From RUG11783 sp964599695 (GTDB lineage Bacteria > Bacillota > Clostridia > Oscillospirales > Ruminococcaceae): 64,000 nt of DNA. The position numbers were made by a program, and so were the translations under genes. The notes beneath the pieces are model-generated. The model did no database searches. It was not told the DNA's origin and saw only the letters and a program-made list of their open reading frames with translations. Where the stretch lies: positions 62,001-126,000 of the forward strand of contig CAZRGP010000003.1 in the NCBI GenBank assembly GCA_964599695.1, read 5' to 3'. Below, piece by piece: positions 33,688 through 42,551 of this stretch (its first letter is position 1; the number at the start of each line of letters is the position of its first letter).

Positions 33688-34794
33688 ATGGAAAAGCACC
33701 GCATCATCGTCGTCAAGGTGGGGACATCCTCACTCACGGACACATCCGGAAGGCTGTCACAGGAGAAACTGACCCGTGTTACCGACCAGATCTCAAAACT
33801 GGTCAAAGACGGGTGCCGTCCTGTGCTGGTGACCTCTGCGGCCATCGCCGCAGGCTTTGAGCGTCTTGGTTTCCGGAAACGCCCCACGGCTGTCGCAGAC
33901 AAACAGGCTTCCGCCTCAGTGGGACAGGGGCTGCTTATGGAGCAGTATGCAGAACGTCTGATGAAAGACGGAATCCCCTGTGGTCAATTGCTTCTCACAA
34001 AGGATGACTTCACCAGCAGGCAGCGGTACAACAACGCGTTCACTGCCATGCAGGTCCTGCTCTCCCGCGGCGCAGTACCTGTTATCAATGAAAACGACGC
34101 GGTTGCCGTCGACGAGATCAAAATAGGCGACAACGACACCCTGTCCGGTCAGGTGGCATCCATGCTTCACGCGGATCTGCTGGTCATCCTGACCGACATC
34201 GACGGGCTTTACACGGCAAACCCGAGAACAGACCCCGATGCCAAGCATATCGAGCGCGTGGAAAAAATTGACGCAGAAATCATGAAGCTTGCAGGATCCG
34301 CCGGTTCCGCCAACGGTACGGGCGGAATGGTGACCAAGCTCCGCGGCGCAGCGATCGCTGCAGCAGCAGGAGTTCCCACCGTTATCTGCTCCTATCTTGA
34401 GGAGGACGCGATCCTGAAAGCGGCAAAAGACACGGTGAAAGGAACCCGGTTCGATGCTTCACCGCTGTCAATGCAGTCACGGAAACAGTGGATGGCTTTC
34501 TACGCGGAGTCCGCCGGCAATCTCTACGTGGATGAAGGTGCTGCCGAGGCACTGGAGAAGCACGGGAGCAGTCTTCTATCCGCTGGCATCACCGCCTGTG
34601 AAGGGGACTTCGCCAAGGGAGATGTCGTAAATGTTTACACCCGCGGATCCCACAAACTCCTCGGAAGAGGACTGGTGAGATGCGCGAAACAGGATATCCG
34701 GAAAGCTCTGGCGAACGGCTCATCCATCGAAGTGATCCACCGGAACGACTGGGCGGATCTGTCCGCGTTCAGCACATGGGAGAAGAAAGAATGA
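33688..34794 (+). CDS. proB: Glutamate 5-kinase
   Basis: 368 residues, the long form with a C-terminal PUA domain (from about residue 270). It phosphorylates glutamate, the first step of proline synthesis. The amino-acid kinase fold is seen in VVKVGTSSLTD, NENDAVAVDEIKIGDNDTLS and GTGGMVTKLRGA. The PUA part usually takes part in feedback or regulation. The stop overlaps the proA start (ATGA), so the two are translationally coupled. Confidence 0.96.
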   Translation: MEKHRIIVVKVGTSSLTDTSGRLSQEKLTRVTDQISKLVKDGCRPVLVTSAAIAAGFERLGFRKRPTAVADKQASASVGQGLLMEQYAERLMKDGIPCGQLLLTKDDFTSRQRYNNAFTAMQVLLSRGAVPVINENDAVAVDEIKIGDNDTLSGQVASMLHADLLVILTDIDGLYTANPRTDPDAKHIERVEKIDAEIMKLAGSAGSANGTGGMVTKLRGAAIAAAAGVPTVICSYLEEDAILKAAKDTVKGTRFDASPLSMQSRKQWMAFYAESAGNLYVDEGAAEALEKHGSSLLSAGITACEGDFAKGDVVNVYTRGSHKLLGRGLVRCAKQDIRKALANGSSIEVIHRNDWADLSAFSTWEKKE

Positions 34795-36023
34795 TCGAGA
34801 TCGGTAAAAAAGCAAAAGAAGCATCTGTATCTCTGGCGCTTGCCGATACAGAGAAAAAAAACCGTGCTCTGCTTCTTGCGGCGAACACGCTGGAACAGGA
34901 GACAGAATACCTTCTTCGGGAGAACGGTGAAGATGTCCGGACGGCATCTTCCACTCTTTCCTCTGCTTTTATCGACCGCCTTACCCTGACTCCTGCGAGG
35001 ATCCGGAGCATGGCGGACGGATTGCGTCAGGTCGCCTCCCTGCCTGACCCTGTCGGACGTGTCCTCCTGGATACGACCAGAGCGGACGGCCTCCGGATCG
35101 TCAAGAAAGCGGTGCCTCTGGGCGTGATCGGCGTCATCTTTGAAGCGCGTCCCAATGTATCCGCGGATTCCGCTGCTCTGTGTATCAAGAGCGGGAACGC
35201 GGTGATCCTGCGGGGAGGAAAGGAAGCGATACGCTCCAATACCGCTGCCGTTTCCATCCTGCGCAGCGCTTTATCCGAAGCCGGTCTGCCGGAGGACTGT
35301 GTTCAGCTCATTCAGGACACGACGCGCAAGAGCGCGTCAGATCTCATGCATCTGGACGGCTACATCGATGTCCTCATTCCCCGGGGCGGTCCCGGGCTGA
35401 TCAATGCCGTAAAAAAAGAGGCAACCGTTCCCGTCATCGAGACCGGTGCCGGAACCTGCCATACCTATATCGCCCCTTCCGCGGATCCGGACATGGCGGT
35501 AAAGATCGTCCACAACGCGAAGACAAGCCGTCCCTCCGTGTGCAACGCGCTGGAGTGCCTCCTCGTTCACAGGGATATCGCGGGCTCCATCCTTCCTCTT
35601 ATTGAAGAAAAACTGACGCCGGAAGGAGTTATTTTCCGCGCTGACTCAGAGGCGGCGGTGATCCTGAAAAAAGCGGAACCTGCAGAAGAATCCGACTGGG
35701 GAAAGGAGTACGATGACCTGATCCTCGCGGTAAAGGTGGTCTCCTCACTGGATGAAGCCATCTGCCATATCGGAAGATTCGGGACACACCACAGCGACGC
35801 AATCATCACGGAAGTTCCGGAAGAGGCAGAGAGATTCATGAACGAAGTGGATTCCGCTGCCGTCTATTGGAACGCTTCCACCCGCTTCACCGACGGAGGA
35901 GAATTCGGAATGGGAGCGGAGATCGGGATCTCCACCCAAAAACTGCATGCCCGCGGTCCTCTCGGACTGGAGCAGCTGTGTTCAGAAAAGTATTACATTT
36001 ACGGAAAGGGGAATATCAGATGA
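34791..36023 (+). CDS. proA: Gamma-glutamyl phosphate reductase
   Basis: 410 residues. It reduces glutamyl phosphate to glutamate semialdehyde with NADPH. The catalytic cysteine is in VIETGAGTCHTYI. GVIFEARPNVSADSAALCIKSGN is the conserved cofactor region. ATG 34791 is used: GGGAGAAG is ahead of it, and it forms an ATGA overlap with proB. A longer in-frame start inside proB has no support. Confidence 0.96.
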   Translation: MIEIGKKAKEASVSLALADTEKKNRALLLAANTLEQETEYLLRENGEDVRTASSTLSSAFIDRLTLTPARIRSMADGLRQVASLPDPVGRVLLDTTRADGLRIVKKAVPLGVIGVIFEARPNVSADSAALCIKSGNAVILRGGKEAIRSNTAAVSILRSALSEAGLPEDCVQLIQDTTRKSASDLMHLDGYIDVLIPRGGPGLINAVKKEATVPVIETGAGTCHTYIAPSADPDMAVKIVHNAKTSRPSVCNALECLLVHRDIAGSILPLIEEKLTPEGVIFRADSEAAVILKKAEPAEESDWGKEYDDLILAVKVVSSLDEAICHIGRFGTHHSDAIITEVPEEAERFMNEVDSAAVYWNASTRFTDGGEFGMGAEIGISTQKLHARGPLGLEQLCSEKYYIYGKGNIR

Positions 36024-36829
36024 CTTATGGATTCATCGGACTGGGAAATATGGGAGGAGCGATCCTGAAGGGAATGGTCTCCTGCGGTCGCTTCCCTGCT
36101 GCCTCCATTTGCGGCTTTGATGCCGACTCTGAAAAACTTGATGCTGTCACAAAGGAGACCGGGATCACTCCCTGCTCCTCCTTCTGCAATGTCATTTCAT
36201 CCAGCGATGTGATCCTTCTTGCGGTAAAGCCGCAGCAGCTCCCGTCGGTACTGGAAGATGCATCCGCTCTTTCCGGCCTTCCCTCAAAACTGTTCATCTC
36301 CATCGCTGCCGGCTTCCCCATCGCCCGGATCCTTGATCTTCTCAGTTGTGATAAGATCCCGGTGATCCGCGTGATGCCGAACCTGAACGCACAGGTCGGA
36401 GAAGCGATATCCGCCGTATGTGAAGACAGCCCGGCGTCCGCAGAGCAGCTTGAGACTGCGAAAGACATCTTCTCTTCCGTAGGCGAAGTCGTCCTGCTGA
36501 AGGAAAAACTCCTTGGCGCCTTCTCTGCCGTAGCCGGCGCCTCTCCCGCATTCACCTTCATGTACGCCGACGCCCTGGCCATGGCCGGCGTGCAGGCAGG
36601 GATCCCCAGGGACCTTTCCCTCAGGATCGCCCTGCAGGCCATCAAAGGGAGCTGCGTGAACGCCTCTCTTTCCGGAGAACATCCCGATACCCTGCGGGAC
36701 CATGTGTGTTCCCCCGGCGGAACGACCATCGAAGGTGTCACCGTCCTGGAAGAAGACGGGTTCAAGGGAACGGTGATGGATGCCGTCCGTGCCGTTATCG
36801 AGAAGGATGAGCAGCTCGCAAACAATTGA
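36020..36829 (+). CDS. proC: Pyrroline-5-carboxylate reductase
   Basis: 269 residues. It reduces pyrroline-5-carboxylate to proline. The Rossmann start is GFIGLGNMGGAIL, and the C-terminal dimer part holds LRDHVCSPGGTTIEG, the usual signature. The ATG at 36020 overlaps the proA stop (ATGA). Together with proB and proA this gives the whole proline pathway in one coupled operon. Confidence 0.96.
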   Translation: MTYGFIGLGNMGGAILKGMVSCGRFPAASICGFDADSEKLDAVTKETGITPCSSFCNVISSSDVILLAVKPQQLPSVLEDASALSGLPSKLFISIAAGFPIARILDLLSCDKIPVIRVMPNLNAQVGEAISAVCEDSPASAEQLETAKDIFSSVGEVVLLKEKLLGAFSAVAGASPAFTFMYADALAMAGVQAGIPRDLSLRIALQAIKGSCVNASLSGEHPDTLRDHVCSPGGTTIEGVTVLEEDGFKGTVMDAVRAVIEKDEQLANN

Positions 36830-36843
36830 AAACCAGTGTACCG

Positions 36844-36872
36844 GACCGGTGTTACCGCACCGGTTCTTTTTT
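36844..36872 (+). terminator. Terminator of proBAC
   Basis: ACCGGTG pairs with CACCGGT and is followed by TCTTTTTT. Confidence 0.8.
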
Positions 36873-36948
36873 ATTGCCCTGCTTCAGCATGAAGAGATTC
36901 CCTTACCGGCAGGATATTTTTTCAGAATATCTTTTCTTTTTAAATCAG

Positions 36949-36968
36949 TTGTGTATAATTGTATACAA
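36949..36968 (+). promoter_or_regulatory. Promoter -10 and palindromic operator of the citrate cluster
   Basis: TATAAT (36954-36959) runs directly into the perfect ten-base palindrome TTGTATACAA (36959-36968). It covers the expected transcription start, 27 bases ahead of the citrate-synthase candidate. Short palindromes of this kind are typical of FCD-type GntR repressors, one of which is encoded in the operon. Confidence 0.6.
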
Positions 36969-36995
36969 GCATTCATGTATATGGAGGTTTTCGGC

Positions 36996-38372
36996 ATGCT
37001 TGAACTGTCTGATAAGACCAATCTACTGGAACAGAAAAGCTACAAATACACGCTTCAGGACAATCCCGATCCCAATCTGTACCGGGATCTTTACAGCTAT
37101 GACGAGGTGCCGAAGGTCTCCTTTAACCACAGACGCGTCCCCATGGGAATGCCGGAAGAGATCTGGATCACCGACACCACTTTCCGGGACGGGCAGCAAT
37201 CCGTAGAACCCTACACGCCGCAGCAGATCGTGGATCTCTACTCCATGATGCACAGGCTGGGAGGTCCCTTCGGGATCATCCGCCAGACAGAGTTTTTCGT
37301 CTACAGCGAAAAGGACCGGGAAGCGATCGCCAGGTGCCAGGAACTCGGATATAAGTTTCCTGAGATCACGACCTGGATCCGCGCTACCAAGAACGATTTC
37401 CAGCTCGTAAAGGATCTGGGGATACCGGAGACAGGCATCCTCGTTTCATGCAGCGACTATCACATCTTCAACAAGCTCCACCTGTCCCGCAAGCAGGCGA
37501 TGGAACAGTATCTGGCGACAGTCGACATGGCCTTTGAAGCCGGCATCGTCCCCCGCTGCCACCTTGAGGACATCACAAGAGCCGATTTCTACGGTTTCGT
37601 CGTCCCCTTCGTGAACGAACTGATGAAGATGTCCAAGGAGGCCGGGATCCCGGTCAAGATCCGCGCATGCGACACCATGGGTTACGGTGTTCCCTACACC
37701 GAGGTAGCCCTGCCGCGAAGCGTGGCCGGCATCATCTACGGACTGCAGCACTATTCCGATGTTCCCAGCGAATATCTGGAGTGGCACGGGCACAACGATT
37801 TCTACAAGGCTGTATCTAACGCCTCCACCGCCTGGATGTACGGAGCGTGCGCGGTGAACTGCACACTCCTCGGCATCGGAGAAAGGACCGGCAACATCCC
37901 TCTCGAGGCCATGGTGATGGAATACGCCTCCCTCAGAGGCTCCCTGGACGGAATGGACACCACGGTCATCACCGAGATCGCGGATTACTACCGCAACGAG
38001 ATCGGATATCAGATCCCGCCCATGACCCCCTTCGTCGGAAGGTATTTCAATATGACGAGAGCGGGGATCCACGCGGACGGTCTGATGAAAGACGAGGAGA
38101 TCTACAACATCTTCAACACGGATAAGATTCTGAAGCGCAAGCCTACCGTCCTCATCGGTAAATCCTCCGGACTCGCAGGCATCGCCTACTGGATCAACAA
38201 CAACTACAACCTCACGGAAGAGGAGCTCCTCGACAAGCACGATCCTCTCGTCGTCTCCATGAAGGAATGGATCGATAAGGAATACGAAGGCGGAAGAACA
38301 GCGACCCTGAGCATCACGGAACTGGAAGAACAGGTCGAAAAGCTTTCCGGCGGAAAATACAGGAGGATATGA
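36996..38372 (+). CDS. DRE-TIM acyltransferase, probable Re-citrate synthase
   Basis: 458 residues. It belongs to the isopropylmalate/homocitrate synthase superfamily: DTTFRDGQQS at 60-69 is the DRE motif, and WHGHNDF (H264, H266, N267, D268) is the metal site. It lacks the C-terminal LeuA regulatory domain. It is followed by aconitase and isocitrate dehydrogenase, and I see no Si-type citrate synthase gene in the window. Clostridium kluyveri and other anaerobes make citrate with a Re-face enzyme of this superfamily, so citrate synthase is the best reading. Homocitrate or isopropylmalate synthase cannot be excluded by sequence alone. ATG 36996 has GGAGG 8 bases ahead. Confidence 0.75.
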   Translation: MLELSDKTNLLEQKSYKYTLQDNPDPNLYRDLYSYDEVPKVSFNHRRVPMGMPEEIWITDTTFRDGQQSVEPYTPQQIVDLYSMMHRLGGPFGIIRQTEFFVYSEKDREAIARCQELGYKFPEITTWIRATKNDFQLVKDLGIPETGILVSCSDYHIFNKLHLSRKQAMEQYLATVDMAFEAGIVPRCHLEDITRADFYGFVVPFVNELMKMSKEAGIPVKIRACDTMGYGVPYTEVALPRSVAGIIYGLQHYSDVPSEYLEWHGHNDFYKAVSNASTAWMYGACAVNCTLLGIGERTGNIPLEAMVMEYASLRGSLDGMDTTVITEIADYYRNEIGYQIPPMTPFVGRYFNMTRAGIHADGLMKDEEIYNIFNTDKILKRKPTVLIGKSSGLAGIAYWINNNYNLTEEELLDKHDPLVVSMKEWIDKEYEGGRTATLSITELEEQVEKLSGGKYRRI

Positions 38373-38379
38373 TCGAACC

Positions 38380-39036
38380 ATGTATAAAAACATTTCGTTA
38401 TCCGACCAGATCTTTGAAAAACTGGAGGAAGATATCCTTTTCGGTGTCTACCCGAAAGGAGAGATCCTCACCGAACTGAAACTCAGCGAATCCCTCGGCG
38501 TCAGCCGGACTCCGGTCCGTGAGGCACTGAAGATGCTGGAACAGGAACACCTGATCGAAGACTGCGGAAAAGGAATGCTGGTCCTGGGCATCACGCTGGA
38601 AGACGCCATGAACATCTATGAGATCCGCAAGAGGATCGAGGGACTTGCAGCAGCACGCTGCGCCGTTACGGCCACCGATGAACAGCTGCAGGAGATCAAG
38701 GAAGCGGTCGAACTGCAGGAATTCTACGCCGGCAGATCGGACGCCGGAAAGATCAAGGAACAGGATTCCACGTTCCATGACCTCATCTACAAATATTCCG
38801 GCAGCACGGTCTTCTATGACACCCTGGTCCCGCTTCACCGCAAGATACAGAAATTCCGCAAGACATCCATCGAGAAGAAATCGAGAGCGGATCAGTCGGT
38901 AGCGGAGCATAAGCGGGTCCTTGCCGCGCTCATGGCAAGGGATCCCCTGCTTGCAGAACAGGAAATGAACGAACACATCGAGCACGCGCAGTTCCGCCTG
39001 GCAGACACCTTTAACGCGGACAATGAGGAAGAATAA
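38380..39036 (+). CDS. GntR-family regulator, FCD type
   Basis: 218 residues. The N-terminal winged helix is seen in LSDQIFEKLEEDILFGVYPKGEILTE and SRTPVREALKMLEQEHL. The C-terminal all-helical FCD domain binds small organic acids in this family. It sits inside the citrate/aconitase/isocitrate dehydrogenase operon and probably controls it through the palindrome at 36959, perhaps with citrate or a related acid as effector (inference). AGGAGG lies 13 bases ahead of the ATG, a longer gap than usual. Confidence 0.9.
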   Translation: MYKNISLSDQIFEKLEEDILFGVYPKGEILTELKLSESLGVSRTPVREALKMLEQEHLIEDCGKGMLVLGITLEDAMNIYEIRKRIEGLAAARCAVTATDEQLQEIKEAVELQEFYAGRSDAGKIKEQDSTFHDLIYKYSGSTVFYDTLVPLHRKIQKFRKTSIEKKSRADQSVAEHKRVLAALMARDPLLAEQEMNEHIEHAQFRLADTFNADNEEE

Positions 39037-39038
39037 AA

Positions 39039-41282
39039 ATGGCAAGTGTAACAACATGGAACTTTCCCGTTGAGATCATCGACGACGCTCCGATCTCCGC
39101 GGAAGGCGCAGATCCTTCCGGAAGAGAAAAGACCATCAGCTACCGAATCCTCCGCACCCACCAGAAAAAGGAAAAGGGCGACGGAAGGTTCCACATCGGG
39201 TTTGACGCCCTGATCTCCCACGATATCACCTATGTCGGGATCATCCAGACAGCAAGGGCCTCCGGCATGAAGGAATTCCCCCTTCCCTACGTGCTCACCA
39301 ACTGTCACAACAGCCTTTGCGCTGTGGGCGGCACCATCAATGAGGACGACCACCTTTTCGGTCTGTCCGCAGCAAAGAAATACGGCGGGATCTACGTCCC
39401 CGCGAACCTTGCAGTCATCCACCAGTACGCGAGGGAGAAACTGGCCTCCTGCGGAGGAATGATCCTCGGATCCGACTCCCATACGAGATACGGATGCTAC
39501 GGCACACTCGGCGTGGGAGAAGGCGGCGGTGAACTGGCCAAACAGCTCCTGGAGAACACCTGGGACATCGATCCTCCGGAAGTTGTCCTTGTCTGGGTAG
39601 AGGGAACGGTCCCCCACGGCATCGGACCTCACGACGTGGCGCTCGCCCTTGTGGGAGCCACATTCGGAGACGGATTCGTAAAAAACCGCATCATGGAATT
39701 CGCCGGCCCCGGGATCGCGGGTCTCTCCATGGACTTCCGCATCGGCGTGGATGTCATGACCACCGAGACCTCCTGCCTGTCCTCCGTCTGGACAACAGAC
39801 GGATCCGTAGAGGATTACTACCGCAATATCGGAAGGCCGGACGCATACCGGAAATTGGATCTGGAGGAAGGCGCGTACTATGACCGCATGATCTCGGTCA
39901 ATCTGGACGAGATGGAATCCATGATCGCTCTCCCCTTCCACCCCTCCAACGTCTACACGATCCACGAACTGCAGGAAAATCCTGAGAAAATACTCCGGGA
40001 GACAGAGAAGAAGTGCAACGCCCAGCTGGGCGGTAAAGCCGTTCTGGATCTCGTTAAAAACATCTATGAAGACGGCATCCACTGCGGTCAGGGAGTGATC
40101 GTGGGATGCTCAGGCGGCATGTATGAGAACCTGTCCGCCGCAGCGGACATTCTCCGGGGAAAGTCCACCGGGAACGGTGAGTTCTCCCTCTCCGTATACC
40201 CGTCATCCGCCCCCGTCAACCGCGCTGTCGTGAAGGACGGCATCGCCGCTGACCTGATGGATGCCGGAGCGGTGATCAAACCCTGCTTCTGCGGACCATG
40301 CTTCGGCGCGGGAGATACCCCGGCCAACAACGCCCTCTCCATCCGTCACGCAACACGGAATTTCCCCAACCGGGAAGGTTCCCGCCCCGGAGACGGACAG
40401 ATCGCGGCAGTGGCGCTCATGGACGCGAGATCCATCGCAGCCACCGCGGCCAACGGAGGCATCCTCACTGCTGCCACCGATGTGGAATATGACCTCACGC
40501 CGAATGTCTATCACTACGACAACACCATCTATGAGAAGAGAGTGTACGAAGGATTCGGGAAGGCAGATCCGGACGCCGAACTGGTGTACGGTCCCAATAT
40601 CGCAGACTGGCCGGTCATGCCGAAACTGGAAAAGGATCTTCTGGTCCGCTTCTGCGCCGATATCCGTGACGATGTCACCACGACGGACGAGCTGATCCCC
40701 TCCGGGGAGACATCCAGCTACCGCTCCAACCCGCTGAAACTCTCCGAGTTCGCACTTTCAAGAAGAGTACCGGAGTATGTTTCCCGCTCCAAGGCGGTCC
40801 GGTCCATGGAAGAAGACCGGGAGAAAGGGATCTGCCGCGATGAGCTGAAGGCTGCGGCCGATCTGGCCGGCGCGGATCTTTCCTGCACAACGGTGGGCAG
40901 CGCGATCTTCGCGAAGAAACCCGGCGACGGATCCGCGAGAGAGCAGGCCGCTTCCTGCCAGAAAGTCCTAGGCGGCTTCGCCAACCTCTGCTTCGAATAC
41001 GCCACCAAGAGATACCGTTCCAACTGTATCAACTGGGGGATCGTCCCCTTCACCGTCTCCAGGGACGCTTCCGTCCTGCCGGAAGACGGCGACTGGCTCT
41101 ACGTCCCGGATATAAGGGAAAAGCTTCTCAGATGTGAAGAGACCTTCGAAGGAACGCTGATGAAAAACGGAAAAATCGAAAAGATCACGCTGACATGCAG
41201 CGGGCTGACCTCCGATGAACGGCTGATCCTCACCGAGGGCTGCCTCATCAACTATTACGCTGCAGGATACGGAAAGGATTGA
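39039..41282 (+). CDS. Aconitate hydratase, YbhJ-like
   Basis: 747 residues with the aconitase domain order: three N-terminal Fe-S domains and a C-terminal swivel domain. The iron-sulfur cysteines are present as C357 (GCSGG), C418 and C421 (CFCGPCFG, with an extra C416). The overall sequence is nearer the YbhJ/hydratase branch than AcnA or AcnB. It converts citrate to isocitrate in the pathway implied by its neighbours. It begins 2 bases after the GntR gene, with GAGGAAG ahead. Confidence 0.85.
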   Translation: MASVTTWNFPVEIIDDAPISAEGADPSGREKTISYRILRTHQKKEKGDGRFHIGFDALISHDITYVGIIQTARASGMKEFPLPYVLTNCHNSLCAVGGTINEDDHLFGLSAAKKYGGIYVPANLAVIHQYAREKLASCGGMILGSDSHTRYGCYGTLGVGEGGGELAKQLLENTWDIDPPEVVLVWVEGTVPHGIGPHDVALALVGATFGDGFVKNRIMEFAGPGIAGLSMDFRIGVDVMTTETSCLSSVWTTDGSVEDYYRNIGRPDAYRKLDLEEGAYYDRMISVNLDEMESMIALPFHPSNVYTIHELQENPEKILRETEKKCNAQLGGKAVLDLVKNIYEDGIHCGQGVIVGCSGGMYENLSAAADILRGKSTGNGEFSLSVYPSSAPVNRAVVKDGIAADLMDAGAVIKPCFCGPCFGAGDTPANNALSIRHATRNFPNREGSRPGDGQIAAVALMDARSIAATAANGGILTAATDVEYDLTPNVYHYDNTIYEKRVYEGFGKADPDAELVYGPNIADWPVMPKLEKDLLVRFCADIRDDVTTTDELIPSGETSSYRSNPLKLSEFALSRRVPEYVSRSKAVRSMEEDREKGICRDELKAAADLAGADLSCTTVGSAIFAKKPGDGSAREQAASCQKVLGGFANLCFEYATKRYRSNCINWGIVPFTVSRDASVLPEDGDWLYVPDIREKLLRCEETFEGTLMKNGKIEKITLTCSGLTSDERLILTEGCLINYYAAGYGKD

Positions 41283-41285
41283 TTG

Positions 41286-42485
41286 ATGGATAAGATCAAA
41301 ATGACCACCCCCATCGTGGAGATGGACGGAGATGAGATGACAAGGATCATCTGGAAGGAGATCAAGGAAAAACTGATCCTCCCCTTCGTGGATCTCAAGA
41401 CGGTCTATTATGACCTGGGTCTTCTGAACCGGAACGCCACAAAGGACCAGGTGACCGCCGACGCAGCACACGCAACGAGAGAATACGGTGTTGCGGTCAA
41501 ATGCGCCACCATCACACCGAACAAGCAGCGCATGGAGGAGTACCCCGAACTCACCGAAATGTGGAAATCCCCCAACGCCACCATCCGTTCCATCCTGGGC
41601 GGCACCGTATTCCGCACTCCCATTCTCACCGACAGGATCCGCCCTGTAGTGAACTGCTGGAAGAAGCCCATCACCATCGCGAGACACGCCTACGGAGACA
41701 TCTATAAGGCGGTGGAGATCACCGCAAACGTCCCCGGCGTGTGCAAACTCGTCTTCGAGGGTGAGGACGGCACGGTGAAGGAAGCCGTCGTCCAGAAGAC
41801 GGACGGTCCGGCGGTCTTTCAGGGACAGCACAATCTGGACAGCAGCATCCGCGACTTCGCCCGCTCCTGCTTCCGATATGCCGTAGACTCTGCACAGGAT
41901 CTGTGGTTCTCAACGAAGGACACCATCTCCAAGCAGTACGACGGCCGGTTCAAGGAGATCTTTGAAGAAGAGTACAAAGCTTTTGCCGCTGATTTTGAGC
42001 GCCTCGGGATCCATTATTTCTACACCCTCATCGACGACGCCGTAGCCCGCGTCATACGTTCCGAAGGCGGATTCGTGTGGGCATGCAAGAACTACGACGG
42101 AGACGTGATGAGCGATATGGTCTCCACCGCGTTCGGCTCCCTCGCCATGATGACCTCCGTACTGGTATCGGCGGACGGCAAATATGAGTACGAAGCGGCT
42201 CACGGCACCGTTACAAGGCATTACTACCGCTACCTGAAGGGGGAAAAGACCAGCACGAACCCGGTCGCTACCATCTTCGCCTGGAGCGGAGCGCTGAGAA
42301 AACGGGGCGAACTGGACGGTCTTCAGGATCTCTGCTGCTTTGCGGACAAACTGGAGGAAAAGACTCTGGAGCTGATCGGCAGCGGAGTGATGACCGGAGA
42401 CCTTGCCAGAATGGCCGAAGGTGACGGTCCGGTCCTTACAGTGACCACCGATGAATTCCTCGACCGGCTCGCGGCAGCTCTCTGA
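41286..42485 (+). CDS. icd: NADP-dependent isocitrate dehydrogenase, eukaryotic-like type
   Basis: 399 residues. It decarboxylates isocitrate to 2-oxoglutarate. The N-terminus IVEMDGDEMTRIIWKEIKE and later ITPNKQRMEEY and AAHGTVTRHYYRY are those of the homodimeric class II enzyme known from eukaryotes and some bacteria, not the Escherichia coli type. ATG 41286 is preferred, 3 bases after the aconitase stop, with GGAAAGG ahead. It is the last gene of the operon and supplies 2-oxoglutarate to gdhA. Confidence 0.93.
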   Translation: MDKIKMTTPIVEMDGDEMTRIIWKEIKEKLILPFVDLKTVYYDLGLLNRNATKDQVTADAAHATREYGVAVKCATITPNKQRMEEYPELTEMWKSPNATIRSILGGTVFRTPILTDRIRPVVNCWKKPITIARHAYGDIYKAVEITANVPGVCKLVFEGEDGTVKEAVVQKTDGPAVFQGQHNLDSSIRDFARSCFRYAVDSAQDLWFSTKDTISKQYDGRFKEIFEEEYKAFAADFERLGIHYFYTLIDDAVARVIRSEGGFVWACKNYDGDVMSDMVSTAFGSLAMMTSVLVSADGKYEYEAAHGTVTRHYYRYLKGEKTSTNPVATIFAWSGALRKRGELDGLQDLCCFADKLEEKTLELIGSGVMTGDLARMAEGDGPVLTVTTDEFLDRLAAAL

Positions 42486-42499
42486 CAGAACATACAAAA

Positions 42500-42544
42500 A
42501 CAGTCTGACAAGGAGGGTTCTCCTCCCGGTCAGACTGTTTTTTG
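42500..42544. terminator. Terminator of the citrate-isocitrate operon
   Basis: CAGTCTGAC pairs with GTCAGACTG, with inner GGAGG/CCTCC, and is followed by TTTTTT on the plus strand. It also lies at the end of the converging ABC-F gene. Confidence 0.85.
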
Positions 42545-42551
42545 ATGCATA

